Shown here: in pieces, positions 8,781 to 18,145 of the stretch | Numbering within the stretch: the first letter of the stretch is position 1 | Layout of the letters: the number at the start of each line of letters is the position of its first letter | Assembly (NCBI GenBank): GCA_017987975.1 | Contig: JAGNSQ010000005.1 | Location: 1-53,815 of the forward strand | Reading direction: 5' to 3' | Length of the DNA stretch: 53,815 bases | Origin: Saprospiraceae bacterium | GTDB taxonomy: Bacteria > Bacteroidota > Bacteroidia > Chitinophagales > Saprospiraceae | Position numbers and translations under genes: made by a program | The notes under the pieces: model-generated | Database searches by the model: none | What the model was told of the DNA's origin: nothing | The model's input: the letters and a program-made list of their open reading frames with translations, nothing else

Positions 8781-9347
8781 ATGATCTATATTCATCCAAC
8801 CGCCATTGTGGAAGAAGGTTGCCAGTTGGGAGAAGGCACCAAGGTTTGGCATTACAGTCACCTGATGCCAGGAGCTATATTGGGAGAAAACTGCAACATT
8901 GGACAAAATGTTTTTATTGCAGATGGGGTAAGCCTGGGCAACAATGTTAAAATTCAAAACAATGTTTCGCTTTACACAGGGGTGGAATGTGATGATGATG
9001 TATTTTTAGGTCCAAGTGCTGTATTTACCAATGTATTGAACCCCAGGAGTGCCGTCAACCGAAGGGGGCAATACGCCAAAACGCATATAGGTAAAGGAGC
9101 CTCAGTAGGAGCCAATGCAACCATCGTGTGTGGTCACGATTTGGGAAAATATTGTTTTATAGGGGCCGGTGCTGTAGTGACTAAGTATGTACCGGACTAT
9201 GCACTGGTGGTAGGAAATCCTGCTAGACAAATGGGATGGATGAGTGAATTTGGTCATCGACTGACTTTTGACGAGTCAGGGAAGGCACAATGTCCGGAAT
9301 CAGGTGAATGGTACAAGATAGAAAACAATACAGTAGAAAAAATATGA
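8781..9347 (+). CDS. wbpD: UDP-2-acetamido-3-amino-2,3-dideoxy-glucuronate N-acetyltransferase (WbpD-like)
   Basis: 188 residues forming a left-handed beta-helix acyltransferase, with hexapeptide repeats from IHPTAIVEEGCQLGEG to YCFIGAGAVVTKYVP. The short segment NPRSAVNRRGQY followed by KTHIGKGASVGANATIVCG, and the end VVGNPARQMGWMSEFGHRL, are diagnostic of the WbpD/WlbB group. The enzyme acetylates the 3-amino group of UDP-GlcNAc3NA using acetyl-CoA, the third modification step toward UDP-ManNAc3NAcA. Its neighbours are the matching aminotransferase, epimerase and 3-dehydrogenase. The stop overlaps the ATG of the aminotransferase as ATGA. Confidence 0.92.
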   Translation: MIYIHPTAIVEEGCQLGEGTKVWHYSHLMPGAILGENCNIGQNVFIADGVSLGNNVKIQNNVSLYTGVECDDDVFLGPSAVFTNVLNPRSAVNRRGQYAKTHIGKGASVGANATIVCGHDLGKYCFIGAGAVVTKYVPDYALVVGNPARQMGWMSEFGHRLTFDESGKAQCPESGEWYKIENNTVEKI

Positions 9348-10474
9348 GTTCCACAATACAAATGGTTGACCTAAAAGGCCAGTACAATCGTTTAAAACCA
9401 GAAATGGACCAAGCGATCCAGGAAGTGCTGGATGCCTGCATTTTTATCAATGGGCCACAGGTAAAAGATTTTTCTGATCGACTCTCTTCCTACATGGGGG
9501 GCTGTTTTGTAATACCCTGTGCCAATGGAACAGATGCCTTACAAATTGCATTGATGGCTTTGGAATTAAAAGATGGTGACGAAGTTCTTTTACCGTCATT
9601 TACTTATGCTGCTACTGCAGAAGTGATCGCTTTGTTAAAGCTAAAACCAGTAATGGTAGATGTTGATCCAGCATCTTATAATACCGGTAGAGCTCAGTAC
9701 GAAGCTTCTATTACAGATAGAACCAGGGTAATTGTTCCTGTTCACCTTTTTGGTCAAGCATCTCAAATGGATGAAATCATGGAGTTGGCCAATGAAAGAG
9801 GCTTATTTGTTGTGGAAGACAATGCCCAGGCAATAGGTGCAGACTATTATCACAAAGGCGGTAACACCAGTAAAGTGGGAACCATTGGCCACATAGGTTG
9901 TACCTCTTTTTTTCCGTCAAAAAACCTGGGGTGTTATGGTGATGGTGGGGCCGTTTTTACCAAAGATGAAACATTGGCCCATAAAATATACATGATGGCC
10001 AATCACGGGCAGGCTAAAAAATACCATCACGAAGTTATTGGGTGTAATTCCAGGCTCGACACCATACAGGCGGCAATATTAAATGTGAAACTAAAGTATC
10101 TTGACGATTTTGCGGCACGCAGGCGGGCTGTTGCAGACCAATATGATGCTGCATTTGCCCAAATAGAAGGATTGAAAACACCATCAAGGGTGTCTTATAG
10201 TAATCACGTATTTCATCAGTATACACTGCAAGTATCCGGTGGAAAAAGAGAAGCGTTTATGGAATATCTAAAAGAGAAAGGAATTCCAACAATGATCTAC
10301 TATCCCATTCCCCTTTATAAACAAAAAGCATATGCCCACTATGTGGAATCAGGCTTTAGTCAGCCGGAGACCGAAAGACTTTGTGGGGAGGTAGTCTCCC
10401 TGCCCATTCACACTGAAATGGATAAAGCAACACAGGAGTATATTATCCACGAGGTTAAATCATTTTTTGATTGA
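9344..10474 (+). CDS. wbpE: DegT/DnrJ/EryC1 family aminotransferase (WbpE-like)
   Basis: 376 residues from the ATG at 9344, which overlaps the wbpD stop; the frame is open farther upstream but that part overlaps wbpD. This is a PLP-dependent sugar aminotransferase with the cofactor lysine K193 in FFPSKNLGCYGDGGA and the acidic pyridine-binding segment VVEDNAQAIG. WbpE converts UDP-3-keto-GlcNAcA to UDP-GlcNAc3NA using glutamate. The assignment to WbpE rests on family similarity plus the adjacent wbpD, wbpI and wbpB genes. Confidence 0.9.
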   Translation: MSSTIQMVDLKGQYNRLKPEMDQAIQEVLDACIFINGPQVKDFSDRLSSYMGGCFVIPCANGTDALQIALMALELKDGDEVLLPSFTYAATAEVIALLKLKPVMVDVDPASYNTGRAQYEASITDRTRVIVPVHLFGQASQMDEIMELANERGLFVVEDNAQAIGADYYHKGGNTSKVGTIGHIGCTSFFPSKNLGCYGDGGAVFTKDETLAHKIYMMANHGQAKKYHHEVIGCNSRLDTIQAAILNVKLKYLDDFAARRRAVADQYDAAFAQIEGLKTPSRVSYSNHVFHQYTLQVSGGKREAFMEYLKEKGIPTMIYYPIPLYKQKAYAHYVESGFSQPETERLCGEVVSLPIHTEMDKATQEYIIHEVKSFFD

Positions 10475-11175
10475 TCAAGCAGATATGGCAGGCGGCTAAA
10501 GGGTGGTATGATTTGTTATACCCACAGCTCTGTTTGTGCTGTCTTGAAGAGCAAAAGGCAGGAAAGGAAACTGTTTTTTGTATAAAGTGTCATTCATCTT
10601 TTCCATTTACAAACCATTTTCAGGTTGCAGACAATGGATTGATGCAGCATTTTTACGGCAGGGTCAAAGTAGAAAGGGCTGCTGCTTTGATGCATTTCAG
10701 TGAAGGAGGTATAGTGCAGCAAATGTTGCACAATCTAAAATACAGAGGAATGCACCAAATTGGGAGCAATCTGGGACAAATGGCAGCAGAGCGAATGCTA
10801 GAATCTGGATTTACCAAAGGTGTGGATGCTGTGATTGCTGTTCCAATGCATGCAGTTAAGCAACAACAGCGTGGCTATAATCAAAGTGAGGTGATAGCTG
10901 AGAAATTGGCAGAGGACATCAATGTACCACTTTTAAAAGATCAGCTGGTGAAAATCAAAACAACGACAACCCAAACTAAAAAGGGTAGACTAGAAAGATT
11001 AGAAAACATTAAGGACAGCTTTATTTGGAAAAGAGAGGGTCTGCATCAACCCAATCATTTGCTTTTAGTGGATGATGTTGCAACCACAGGTGCTACCCTT
11101 GAAGCTTGCATTGTAGCTATTCAAACTGCGGGCGTTCAAAAAATATCTGTATTTACTATAGCAATGGCAGAATGA
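10471..11175 (+). CDS. ComF family phosphoribosyltransferase-like protein
   Basis: 234 residues from a TTG that overlaps the TGA of wbpE. No ATG exists before the conserved zinc-finger region, so the TTG start is well supported. Residues 21-40 have two cysteine pairs (C21/C24 and C37/C40). The C-terminal phosphoribosyltransferase fold has RGYNQSEVIAEKLA and the PRPP loop VDDVATTGAT (D201-D202). ComF proteins support DNA uptake in naturally transformable bacteria, where ComFC is needed for single-strand import. The role in Bacteroidota is not established. It is fully embedded between two sugar-pathway genes, with an ATGA overlap at its 3' end. Confidence 0.9.
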   Translation: MIKQIWQAAKGWYDLLYPQLCLCCLEEQKAGKETVFCIKCHSSFPFTNHFQVADNGLMQHFYGRVKVERAAALMHFSEGGIVQQMLHNLKYRGMHQIGSNLGQMAAERMLESGFTKGVDAVIAVPMHAVKQQQRGYNQSEVIAEKLAEDINVPLLKDQLVKIKTTTTQTKKGRLERLENIKDSFIWKREGLHQPNHLLLVDDVATTGATLEACIVAIQTAGVQKISVFTIAMAE

Positions 11176-12233
11176 GTCAAATAAAAATTTTAGCAATAAT
11201 AGGGGCAAGACCTCAGTTTATCAAACATTTTCCATTTGAAAAAGCTTGTGAAGGAAAGCTCGATCTTAAAACAATTCATACCGGCCAGCACTTTGATGAA
11301 AACATGAGCAAAGTGTTTTTTGACCAACTGGGGATGAAGCAACCGGATTATATGCTTGCCAATGGAGGAGGTCATCACGGTTTTCAAACGGGTAAGATGA
11401 TGATGGATATTGAGGGCATTGTTAATGATGAAAAACCCGATGTAGTATTGGTTTATGGTGACACCAATTCAACCCTGGCAGGGGCGCTTGTTGCAGCCAA
11501 AATGAATATACCGGTAGCTCACATTGAAGCAGGATTAAGGAGCTACAACAGAGAAATGCCGGAAGAAATCAACAGAGTACTTACAGATCATATTTCCACT
11601 TGGTTATTTACACCCGGAGATCAGGCTGTAGGTAACCTTGAGAAAGAAGGAATTACGAAAGGAGTTTACCTGATTGGCGATGTGATGAAAGACATGGTAG
11701 AATTTGTTCAACAAAATGCCTTATTTATTAAGCCCGCTGTTGAAGAAAGATATGTTTATGTAACATTGCACAGACCTTATAATGTTGACCAAAATGAGAG
11801 GTTGTTGACATTATTGCAAAGTCTGAATAGCCTGTCACAAAAGATTGTATTTTCGATTCATCCGCGTACCAGAAGCAATGCAGCAAAATTTGGGATCAGT
11901 TTAGCTGATTTTTCTAATATTCTTTTCATTGATCCACAACCCTATTTCGAAAATCTTGGTTATATTTACTATGCAGATGCCTTAATTACTGATAGCGGCG
12001 GAATGCAGAAGGAAGCCTATTGGTTAAAGAAAAAATGCATAACTATCAGGAAAGAAACAGAATGGATTGAAACCTTGAATGGAGGTGGAAATGTATTGGT
12101 CTTTGAAGATCTTGGCGCAATGCAACATATACTACAAAGTGAAAGTGTTCAATGGAAAGATCATTTATATGGAACCGGAAATGCTTGTGGACAAATTGTA
12201 GACATTTTATTGCAACCATACAATAGGTATTAA
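11172..12233 (+). CDS. wbpI: UDP-N-acetylglucosamine 2-epimerase family protein (WbpI-like)
   Basis: 353 residues from the ATG at 11172, coupled to comF by ATGA. It has the GT-B epimerase fold signature IIGARPQFIK, HTGQHFDENMS, VLVYGDTNSTLAGAL, HIEAGLRSYNREMPEEINR and the C-terminal TDSGGMQKEA. The sequence IIGARPQFIK with HFDENMS is typical of WbpI, which epimerises UDP-GlcNAc(3NAc)A at C2 to UDP-ManNAc(3NAc)A, the last step of the pathway. A general UDP-GlcNAc 2-epimerase (WecB) is the alternative; a second paralogue lies at 33515. Confidence 0.88.
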   Translation: MSQIKILAIIGARPQFIKHFPFEKACEGKLDLKTIHTGQHFDENMSKVFFDQLGMKQPDYMLANGGGHHGFQTGKMMMDIEGIVNDEKPDVVLVYGDTNSTLAGALVAAKMNIPVAHIEAGLRSYNREMPEEINRVLTDHISTWLFTPGDQAVGNLEKEGITKGVYLIGDVMKDMVEFVQQNALFIKPAVEERYVYVTLHRPYNVDQNERLLTLLQSLNSLSQKIVFSIHPRTRSNAAKFGISLADFSNILFIDPQPYFENLGYIYYADALITDSGGMQKEAYWLKKKCITIRKETEWIETLNGGGNVLVFEDLGAMQHILQSESVQWKDHLYGTGNACGQIVDILLQPYNRY

Positions 12234-12235
12234 AA

Positions 12236-13198
12236 ATGAAAAAATTTGCATTAATAGGGGCAGGAGGGTTTATCGCTCCCAGACATATGAAGGCGATGAA
12301 GGACACCGGCAGCCAATTGATGGCGGCTATTGACAGACATGACTCTGTTGGTATAATTGATAGCTATTTTCCGGAGGCTTCCTTTTTTACAGAATTTGAA
12401 AGATTCGACAGGCATGTGGAAAAATTGAAAAAAGGTGGTAATGCAATTGACTATTTTGCTGTTTGTAGCCCCAATTACCTCCATGATGCCCATTGCAGAT
12501 TTGGGCTGAGATATGGTGCTGATATAATTTGTGAAAAGCCACTTGTATTAAATCCCTGGAACCTTGATGCACTGGAAGAAATGGAAATTGAATCGGGTAA
12601 AAAGGTATATACCATCCTTCAATTGCGATTACACCCTGGTATCATTGCGCTAAAGAAAAAGGTAGAAGAGGCACCCCCTGATAAAGTATTTGAATTTGAT
12701 CTCACCTATATCACCTCAAGAGGAAGTTGGTATTACACCAGCTGGAAGGGAGACATTCATAAATCGGGCGGTATTGCTACCAATATTGGAGTTCATTTTT
12801 TTGATATGTTAACCTGGATATTTGGTGATGTAAAAGAAAATATTGTTCACGTACACACTCATGACAGGGCAGGGGGCCTCATTGTTTTTGAAAAGGCAAG
12901 GGTCAAATGGTTTTTGAGTATCAACGAACACACTTTGCCGGAAGAAGCCAAACAAGCAGGTAAACGGACGTTCAGGTCAATAAAAATAGAGGGTGAAGAA
13001 ATTGAATTTTCAGATGGTTTTACAGAGCTCCACACCCAAAGCTACGCTCAGATATTAGAGGGTAGGGGTTATGGAATCTCAGATACACGAAAAGCACTTG
13101 AATTGGTATATGACATAAGGAATTCGAAAGCTGTAGGTATTGAAGGTGATTTTCACCCCTTTTGTGCATTACCAATAGAAAAACACCCATTCGATTGA
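12236..13198 (+). CDS. wbpB: Gfo/Idh/MocA family oxidoreductase (WbpB-like UDP-HexNAcA 3-dehydrogenase)
   Basis: 320 residues. The N-terminal Rossmann motif is ALIGAGGFIAPRHMKAM and the family lysine motif is CEKPLVLNPWN. The downstream segment TSWKGDIHKSGGIATNIGVHFFDML matches the WbpB/WlbA group. WbpB oxidises C3 of UDP-GlcNAcA using NAD+, regenerated with 2-oxoglutarate, and works together with the aminotransferase WbpE. The gene begins two bases after the wbpI stop, so the two are cotranscribed. With wbpD, wbpE and wbpI it completes every step after the C6 oxidation. Confidence 0.91.
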   Translation: MKKFALIGAGGFIAPRHMKAMKDTGSQLMAAIDRHDSVGIIDSYFPEASFFTEFERFDRHVEKLKKGGNAIDYFAVCSPNYLHDAHCRFGLRYGADIICEKPLVLNPWNLDALEEMEIESGKKVYTILQLRLHPGIIALKKKVEEAPPDKVFEFDLTYITSRGSWYYTSWKGDIHKSGGIATNIGVHFFDMLTWIFGDVKENIVHVHTHDRAGGLIVFEKARVKWFLSINEHTLPEEAKQAGKRTFRSIKIEGEEIEFSDGFTELHTQSYAQILEGRGYGISDTRKALELVYDIRNSKAVGIEGDFHPFCALPIEKHPFD

Positions 13199-13209
13199 AT
13201 TTAGATGAA

Positions 13210-13809
13210 ATGAGTAAAACGATGTATTTACAAGGAGAAGCCAATCTCCCTACAAAATATGGGATATTTAGAATGCGGGCTTATGCGCAGGTGCCAGATG
13301 AGCAGATGCCCATCATAGTGTTATATAATCCTGACACCCCACTCCAGCATCCTGTAAACGTGAGGTTGCATTCTGAGTGTATGACAGGAGATTTGTTTGG
13401 ATCATTGAAGTGTGAATGCGGAGAACAATTGCACCTTTCGATGGAAAAAATAGGAGCTGAGGGAGGCATATTGATTTATCTAAGGCAGGAAGGAAGAGGT
13501 ATTGGCATTATCAATAAACTGCATGCCTATAAGGCGCAAGAAAGAGGTTTAGATACCGTTGAAGCAAACCGTGTATTAGGACTTGAAATAGATGCCAGAA
13601 AGTATGACTGTGCCATAGCCATCTTAAAAGAGCTGGGTATTGAAAAAATTAAATTAATGACCAACAACCCCGATAAGTTAAAAGCTTTTGAAGGCAGTGG
13701 AATTGAAGTGATAGAAAGAATTCCGTTGGAAATTAGTCCTACAGAAGACAATCTAAAATACTTACAGACCAAAAAGGAGTATTTTAAACATAGGTTGGAT
13801 TTGATATAA
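13210..13809 (+). CDS. ribA: GTP cyclohydrolase II
   Basis: 199 residues from the ATG at 13210; the frame extends upstream into wbpB but the family N-terminus fits this start. The zinc ligands C57, C68 and C70 lie in HSECMTGDLFGSLKCECGEQ, aligning with C54/C65/C67 of E. coli RibA, and the catalytic stretch is RQEGRGIGIINKL. The enzyme opens GTP to start riboflavin synthesis. It lacks the DHBP synthase domain found in fused RibBA proteins. It is positioned as the last gene before the AT-rich assembly cassette, 11 bases after wbpB. Confidence 0.93.
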   Translation: MSKTMYLQGEANLPTKYGIFRMRAYAQVPDEQMPIIVLYNPDTPLQHPVNVRLHSECMTGDLFGSLKCECGEQLHLSMEKIGAEGGILIYLRQEGRGIGIINKLHAYKAQERGLDTVEANRVLGLEIDARKYDCAIAILKELGIEKIKLMTNNPDKLKAFEGSGIEVIERIPLEISPTEDNLKYLQTKKEYFKHRLDLI

Positions 13810-13826
13810 CCAATAAAAAATTATAC

Positions 13827-14894
13827 ATGGAAGATCAAAGGAATGTTCCTCAAATAAATGTGTTAACAATAAAAGAAATCATTCTTACTTTAAAAGATTA
13901 TTTTCATGAAGTAGTAAAAAATTATTTGATTATAGTATTCGCTTCAATTCCTTTAATTTCTTATTACATATATGATTTTTATAAAACTAAGCCTGCATAT
14001 TTTGCAGAGGTTAAATTTTTAGTTGAAGGTAATTCTACATCAGTTGGTGGTCTTGGTGGATTGTTAGGCCAATTTGGAATAAGGAATACAGGTAAATCTA
14101 ATCCATATAAAATTGTCGAAGTAGCAAAATCTAAGGCAATTCTTGAGAGAGTATTGTTTTCTAAGTATAATAATGACTTTACTTCAAATCATATTATTGA
14201 TATTTATAAGTTGGATGAAGAGTGGGCTGAAAGCGAACCTGCTTTTGCAAAATTTAAATTTAAGCATTCCCAATATTCAGAATTTGATAGTCTTGAAAAA
14301 ACAGCGTTTGTTAGATTAATTAACAAAGTAACCGGAGGTAAAGAAGCAGTTGACTACATGATTAATTTTACATTGGATAATGAAACTGGTGTATTTTCAT
14401 ATAAAACTAATAGTGATAATGAAATACTTTCAATTCACTTACAAAATACGAGTTATGAATTTTTAAGAAAATTTTTTGAAGAAGATATTTTGGAGAACTC
14501 TGTCAAAACTACAATAGTGCTAAAACAAAAGGCAGATTCCCTTCAAAATTTATTAGTAAATAAAACATATCAACTTGCGAATATTCAAGATAGGACTTTA
14601 GGCTTAGTCATGGCAACGCCTGGTGTAAGAAAAATGGCTCTAGAGAAAGAAATACAAGCACTAACGCTTGCGTATGCTGAAGTATTGAAAAGCTATGAAT
14701 TATCAGATATAAATCTTAAGGATTCAAAACCATTATTTTTAAAGTTGGATGAATCAATATCACCATTAGAATCGGTGTCACCATCAATAGTTATTAATAT
14801 GCTAAAAGGCTTAATATTATCATTCTTATTTGGTGGTGGATTCATTGTTTCAAGAAAATGGTATAGAGGGATAATGGCAGAATCTGTAAATTGA
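13827..14894 (+). CDS. wzz: Wzz-type polysaccharide chain-length determinant / co-polymerase
   Basis: 355 residues with a transmembrane helix at about residues 33-49 (YLIIVFASIPLISYYIY) and a second at about 328-343 (GLILSFLFGGGFIVS), the two-helix inner-membrane topology of Wzz proteins. The periplasmic part is rich in charged helices (residues 230-300). No C-terminal tyrosine kinase domain is present, so this resembles O-antigen Wzz rather than Wzc. Codon use is strikingly AT-rich (13 G+C in the 60 bases 14401-14460) compared with ribA and wbpP on either side, which suggests separate acquisition. It would set chain length together with the polymerase candidate at 19662. Confidence 0.82.
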   Translation: MEDQRNVPQINVLTIKEIILTLKDYFHEVVKNYLIIVFASIPLISYYIYDFYKTKPAYFAEVKFLVEGNSTSVGGLGGLLGQFGIRNTGKSNPYKIVEVAKSKAILERVLFSKYNNDFTSNHIIDIYKLDEEWAESEPAFAKFKFKHSQYSEFDSLEKTAFVRLINKVTGGKEAVDYMINFTLDNETGVFSYKTNSDNEILSIHLQNTSYEFLRKFFEEDILENSVKTTIVLKQKADSLQNLLVNKTYQLANIQDRTLGLVMATPGVRKMALEKEIQALTLAYAEVLKSYELSDINLKDSKPLFLKLDESISPLESVSPSIVINMLKGLILSFLFGGGFIVSRKWYRGIMAESVN

Positions 14895-14907
14895 AATCAT
14901 ATTGGAA

Positions 14908-15870
14908 ATGCGTAAAAATATTTTGATAACAGGAGGTGCCGGGTTTATAGGCAGTAATCTGGCAGCAGCTCTGTTACAAGATGAAAGGGTGGCCAAGGTT
15001 AGGGTCTTTGACAATCTGGCTACCGGCTTTTTAAAAAATCTGGACGATCTAAAGTTGGATCCCAAATTTGAATTTGTACAGGGAGATATTCGGGACATTG
15101 AAGCCTGTCGGACAGCAATGAAAGACATTCATCTAGTAAGCCACCAGGCTGCGCTGGGTTCTGTGCCCAGGTCGGTGAAGGATCCACTCACCACCAATGC
15201 TGTTAACATCAATGGCACTTTAAATATATTAAATACGGCCCACGAATTAGGCATAAAAAGAGTTGTTTTTGCAGCTTCTTCATCCACTTATGGCGATAGT
15301 GAGGGCTTGCCCAAAGTGGAAGACAACATAGGTAATCCACTTTCTCCCTATGCAGTGACTAAATTGGTAAATGAACTGTACGCAGCTGTGTATGCCCGGG
15401 TCTACGGGCTGGAGTATATAGGACTCAGGTATTTTAATGTCTTTGGTCCAAAACAAGATCCGAATGGGGCTTATGCAGCCGTAATACCTTTATTTTTTAA
15501 GGCCGCCTTAGAGAATGAAAGTCCGGTTATCAATGGAGATGGAGAACACAGCAGGGATTTTACCTACGTAGTGAATGCGGTAGAGGCTAATCTGTTAGCC
15601 TTATTTATTGAAGACAAACAAGCCATCAATCAGGTATACAATGTGGCCTGTGGCGAGCGGACAAGTTTAAATGAGTTGTGGAAAAATATAAATACAATTA
15701 CCAACACCAATATCCCTGCTGTATATGGCCCGAACCGGGCAGGAGATATTGCCCATAGTTTGGCTGATATTACAAAGGCACGTCAATTGTTGGGATACAC
15801 GGCTGCTGTCAAGATTAAGGAAGGATTAGAAAAATCATATAATTGGTATCAAAAAGAATTTAAAAATTAA
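14908..15870 (+). CDS. wbpP: UDP-N-acetylglucosamine 4-epimerase (WbpP-like)
   Basis: 320 residues from the ATG at 14908 (a TTG two codons upstream is possible). Extended SDR with [16 protein letters not shown], the SSSTYG serine segment and the catalytic Y-x3-K in [11 protein letters not shown]. The motif [15 protein letters not shown] is characteristic of the WbpP/TviC group, which interconverts UDP-GlcNAc and UDP-GalNAc or their uronic acids. Together with the dehydrogenase that follows after 7 bases, it would supply UDP-GalNAcA as in Vi-antigen synthesis. Its base composition is much less AT-rich than wzz before it. Confidence 0.9.
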   Translation: MRKNILITGGAGFIGSNLAAALLQDERVAKVRVFDNLATGFLKNLDDLKLDPKFEFVQGDIRDIEACRTAMKDIHLVSHQAALGSVPRSVKDPLTTNAVNINGTLNILNTAHELGIKRVVFAASSSTYGDSEGLPKVEDNIGNPLSPYAVTKLVNELYAAVYARVYGLEYIGLRYFNVFGPKQDPNGAYAAVIPLFFKAALENESPVINGDGEHSRDFTYVVNAVEANLLALFIEDKQAINQVYNVACGERTSLNELWKNINTITNTNIPAVYGPNRAGDIAHSLADITKARQLLGYTAAVKIKEGLEKSYNWYQKEFKN

Positions 15871-15877
15871 TTTTATT

Positions 15878-17161
15878 ATGCAACACAAAATTGCAGTCAT
15901 TGGTTTGGGTTATGTAGGGCTTCCGCTAGCTGTAGAGTTTGGTAAAAAATATCAAGTTGTAGGATTTGATATAAATGATCAAAGAATTAATGAATTGCGC
16001 GCAGGTACTGACAGTACTCTTGAAGTGGAAGATGAAGTTTTACAATCCGTATTGGCCAAAGAAAAAGACCCATCTGGAAATGGCTTATACGTTACATCTG
16101 AATTGTCAGAGTTGGCCTTGTCCAACGTTTTTATTGTTACGGTGCCTACGCCCACTGATAAAAACAACAGACCTGTATTAACACCCTTGATCAAGGCGAG
16201 TGAATCTGTTGGTAAGGTTATGAAGAAGGGTGACATTGTAGTGTATGAATCTACGGTCTATCCTGGAGTAACAGAGGATGAATGCGTGCCTATTTTGGAG
16301 AAGACATCGGGCTTAAAAATGAACATTGATTTTTTTGTGGGGTACAGTCCAGAGCGCATCAATCCGGGCGACAAAGAACATACCGTGTCGAAGATATTGA
16401 AAGTGACTAGTGGATCAACAAAAGAATCGGCTGAAACCATTGATCAATTATATAAATCTGTGATCACAGTCGGCACCTACAAAGCCAGTTCAATTAAAGT
16501 AGCAGAGGCAGCCAAAGTAATCGAAAACTCGCAAAGGGATATCAACATTGCCTTTGTAAATGAACTGTCAAAAATTTTCAACAAAATGGGCATTGATACC
16601 CATGAAGTATTGGCTGCTGCCAGTACCAAGTGGAACTTCCTTCCATTTAAACCAGGATTAGTGGGAGGTCATTGTATCGGAGTTGACCCTTATTATTTGG
16701 CTCAGAAAGCGCAGGAAGTCGGCTATCACCCAGAGATCATATTAGCAGGCAGAAGGCTCAATGATTCGATGGGAAGTTATGTGGCGGCAGAGGTAATTAA
16801 GTTGATGGTCAAAAAAGACATACCAGTAAAATCAGCAAAAATTCTTGTTTTGGGTATCACTTTTAAAGAAAACTGCCCTGACATTCGAAATACAAAAGTA
16901 ATAGACATCATCAACGAACTTACCTCATACAATACCTCAGTGGATGTGTATGACCCGTGGGCCAATCCACAAGAGGTGGAGCACGAATATCAGATCACTT
17001 CATTCAAGGAATTACCTGAAAACAAATATGATGCTGTGGTTTTAGCAGTAGCCCATGAAGTGTATAAGAAACTGAATTTGGATGATATTAAGAAAGAAAA
17101 TGCAGTAGTTTATGATGTAAAGGCTGTTCTTGATAAAGGTAGTATTGATGGCAGGTTATAA
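15878..17161 (+). CDS. wbpO: Nucleotide sugar dehydrogenase, UDP-HexNAc type (WbpO/TviB-like)
   Basis: 427 residues. The N-terminus [21 protein letters not shown] with GFDIND is typical of the TviB/WbpO group. The catalytic cysteine is C266 in [13 protein letters not shown], and the C-terminal UDP-binding part contains [16 protein letters not shown]. The enzyme oxidises UDP-GalNAc and/or UDP-GlcNAc at C6 to the uronic acid. Because no separate WbpA was found, this protein may also feed the ManNAc3NAcA branch. It is paired with wbpP. Confidence 0.91.
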   Translation: MQHKIAVIGLGYVGLPLAVEFGKKYQVVGFDINDQRINELRAGTDSTLEVEDEVLQSVLAKEKDPSGNGLYVTSELSELALSNVFIVTVPTPTDKNNRPVLTPLIKASESVGKVMKKGDIVVYESTVYPGVTEDECVPILEKTSGLKMNIDFFVGYSPERINPGDKEHTVSKILKVTSGSTKESAETIDQLYKSVITVGTYKASSIKVAEAAKVIENSQRDINIAFVNELSKIFNKMGIDTHEVLAAASTKWNFLPFKPGLVGGHCIGVDPYYLAQKAQEVGYHPEIILAGRRLNDSMGSYVAAEVIKLMVKKDIPVKSAKILVLGITFKENCPDIRNTKVIDIINELTSYNTSVDVYDPWANPQEVEHEYQITSFKELPENKYDAVVLAVAHEVYKKLNLDDIKKENAVVYDVKAVLDKGSIDGRL

Positions 17162-17206
17162 AGTGATTATTGTTGATTTGTCGAAAAAGTTTAAAACCTT
17201 CTTTTC

Positions 17207-18145
17207 ATGAACATGGGAAGTAAAACGCCTTTAGTGACGGTTTTTACCCCAACCTTCAATAGATCATATTGTTTACACAGGGTGCTAGAAAGTTTGAAGT
17301 CCCAAACTTTCAAAAATTTTGAATGGCTCATAATTGATGATGGATCAATTGATGATACTAAGTCTTGGGTAGAACACAATAGACCAACTTGTGAATTCCA
17401 GATTAGATATTTTTACCAAGAGAACAATGGAAAGCACAATGCTATTAACAAAGGTGCATCTGAAGCTTTTGGAGAATTTATAATCATTGCGGATTCAGAT
17501 GATACTTTTAAACCGGAAACATTAGAAGTGTTTTTGGATACTTTTTATAAAATTCCAGAGCCTGAAAAATATGCGGGTATTTGGTGTTTAGTAGAAGATG
17601 AAAGTGGTAACATTGTTGGAGATAGATTTCCAAATAAAGATTGGGATTGTGGTGTTACTGAATTTTATTTCAAGAACAGAATACAAGGTGAAAAATGGCA
17701 GATGATGAGAACTGCAATAATGAGAAAACATCCTATGCCAAATGTTAAAATTAAAGGTTTGTATGTTGAAGAAAGTATTATGTGGATGTCAATTTCGAAA
17801 TTTTATTTGTTTAGATGTATTAACATACCTCTAAGAATTTATCATTCATCTTCTGATGGTATTATGCAAAAATCAGCAAAAATTGATTTTGTCAATTGGT
17901 ATTCGTATTACCTTCGATTTCATTATTTGTACAAAGATTTCTCACAATATTTTAGATATTACCCAATTTACTTTATAAAAGGTATGTTCTTTTATCAATT
18001 CTCTATTTATAAATTGAAAAAGTCGTTCATACATGAGTTTGGTGCCATCAATAGTTTTTTTCTAAAAATCCTTTATTCCATTGTTTTCTTTACTATCCCT
18101 TTTATATTAATGTACAAACAAATTTCTCTAGTTGTACGAAGGTAG
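17207..18145 (+). CDS. Family 2 glycosyltransferase
   Basis: 312 residues. GT-A fold with the N-terminal VTVFTPTFNRSYCLHRVLESL, the nucleotide-binding LIIDDGS at 41-47, and the metal-binding D96-x-D98-D99 in ADSDDTF. A hydrophobic C-terminal segment (about 275-305) may anchor it to the membrane. It would add one sugar to the lipid-linked repeat unit. It is clearly related to the GT2 at 24041, sharing motif order and the short FEWLIIDDGS sequence. Strong AT bias marks the beginning of the main AT-rich block. The stop overlaps the following flippase start by 14 bases. Confidence 0.88.
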   Translation: MNMGSKTPLVTVFTPTFNRSYCLHRVLESLKSQTFKNFEWLIIDDGSIDDTKSWVEHNRPTCEFQIRYFYQENNGKHNAINKGASEAFGEFIIIADSDDTFKPETLEVFLDTFYKIPEPEKYAGIWCLVEDESGNIVGDRFPNKDWDCGVTEFYFKNRIQGEKWQMMRTAIMRKHPMPNVKIKGLYVEESIMWMSISKFYLFRCINIPLRIYHSSSDGIMQKSAKIDFVNWYSYYLRFHYLYKDFSQYFRYYPIYFIKGMFFYQFSIYKLKKSFIHEFGAINSFFLKILYSIVFFTIPFILMYKQISLVVRR

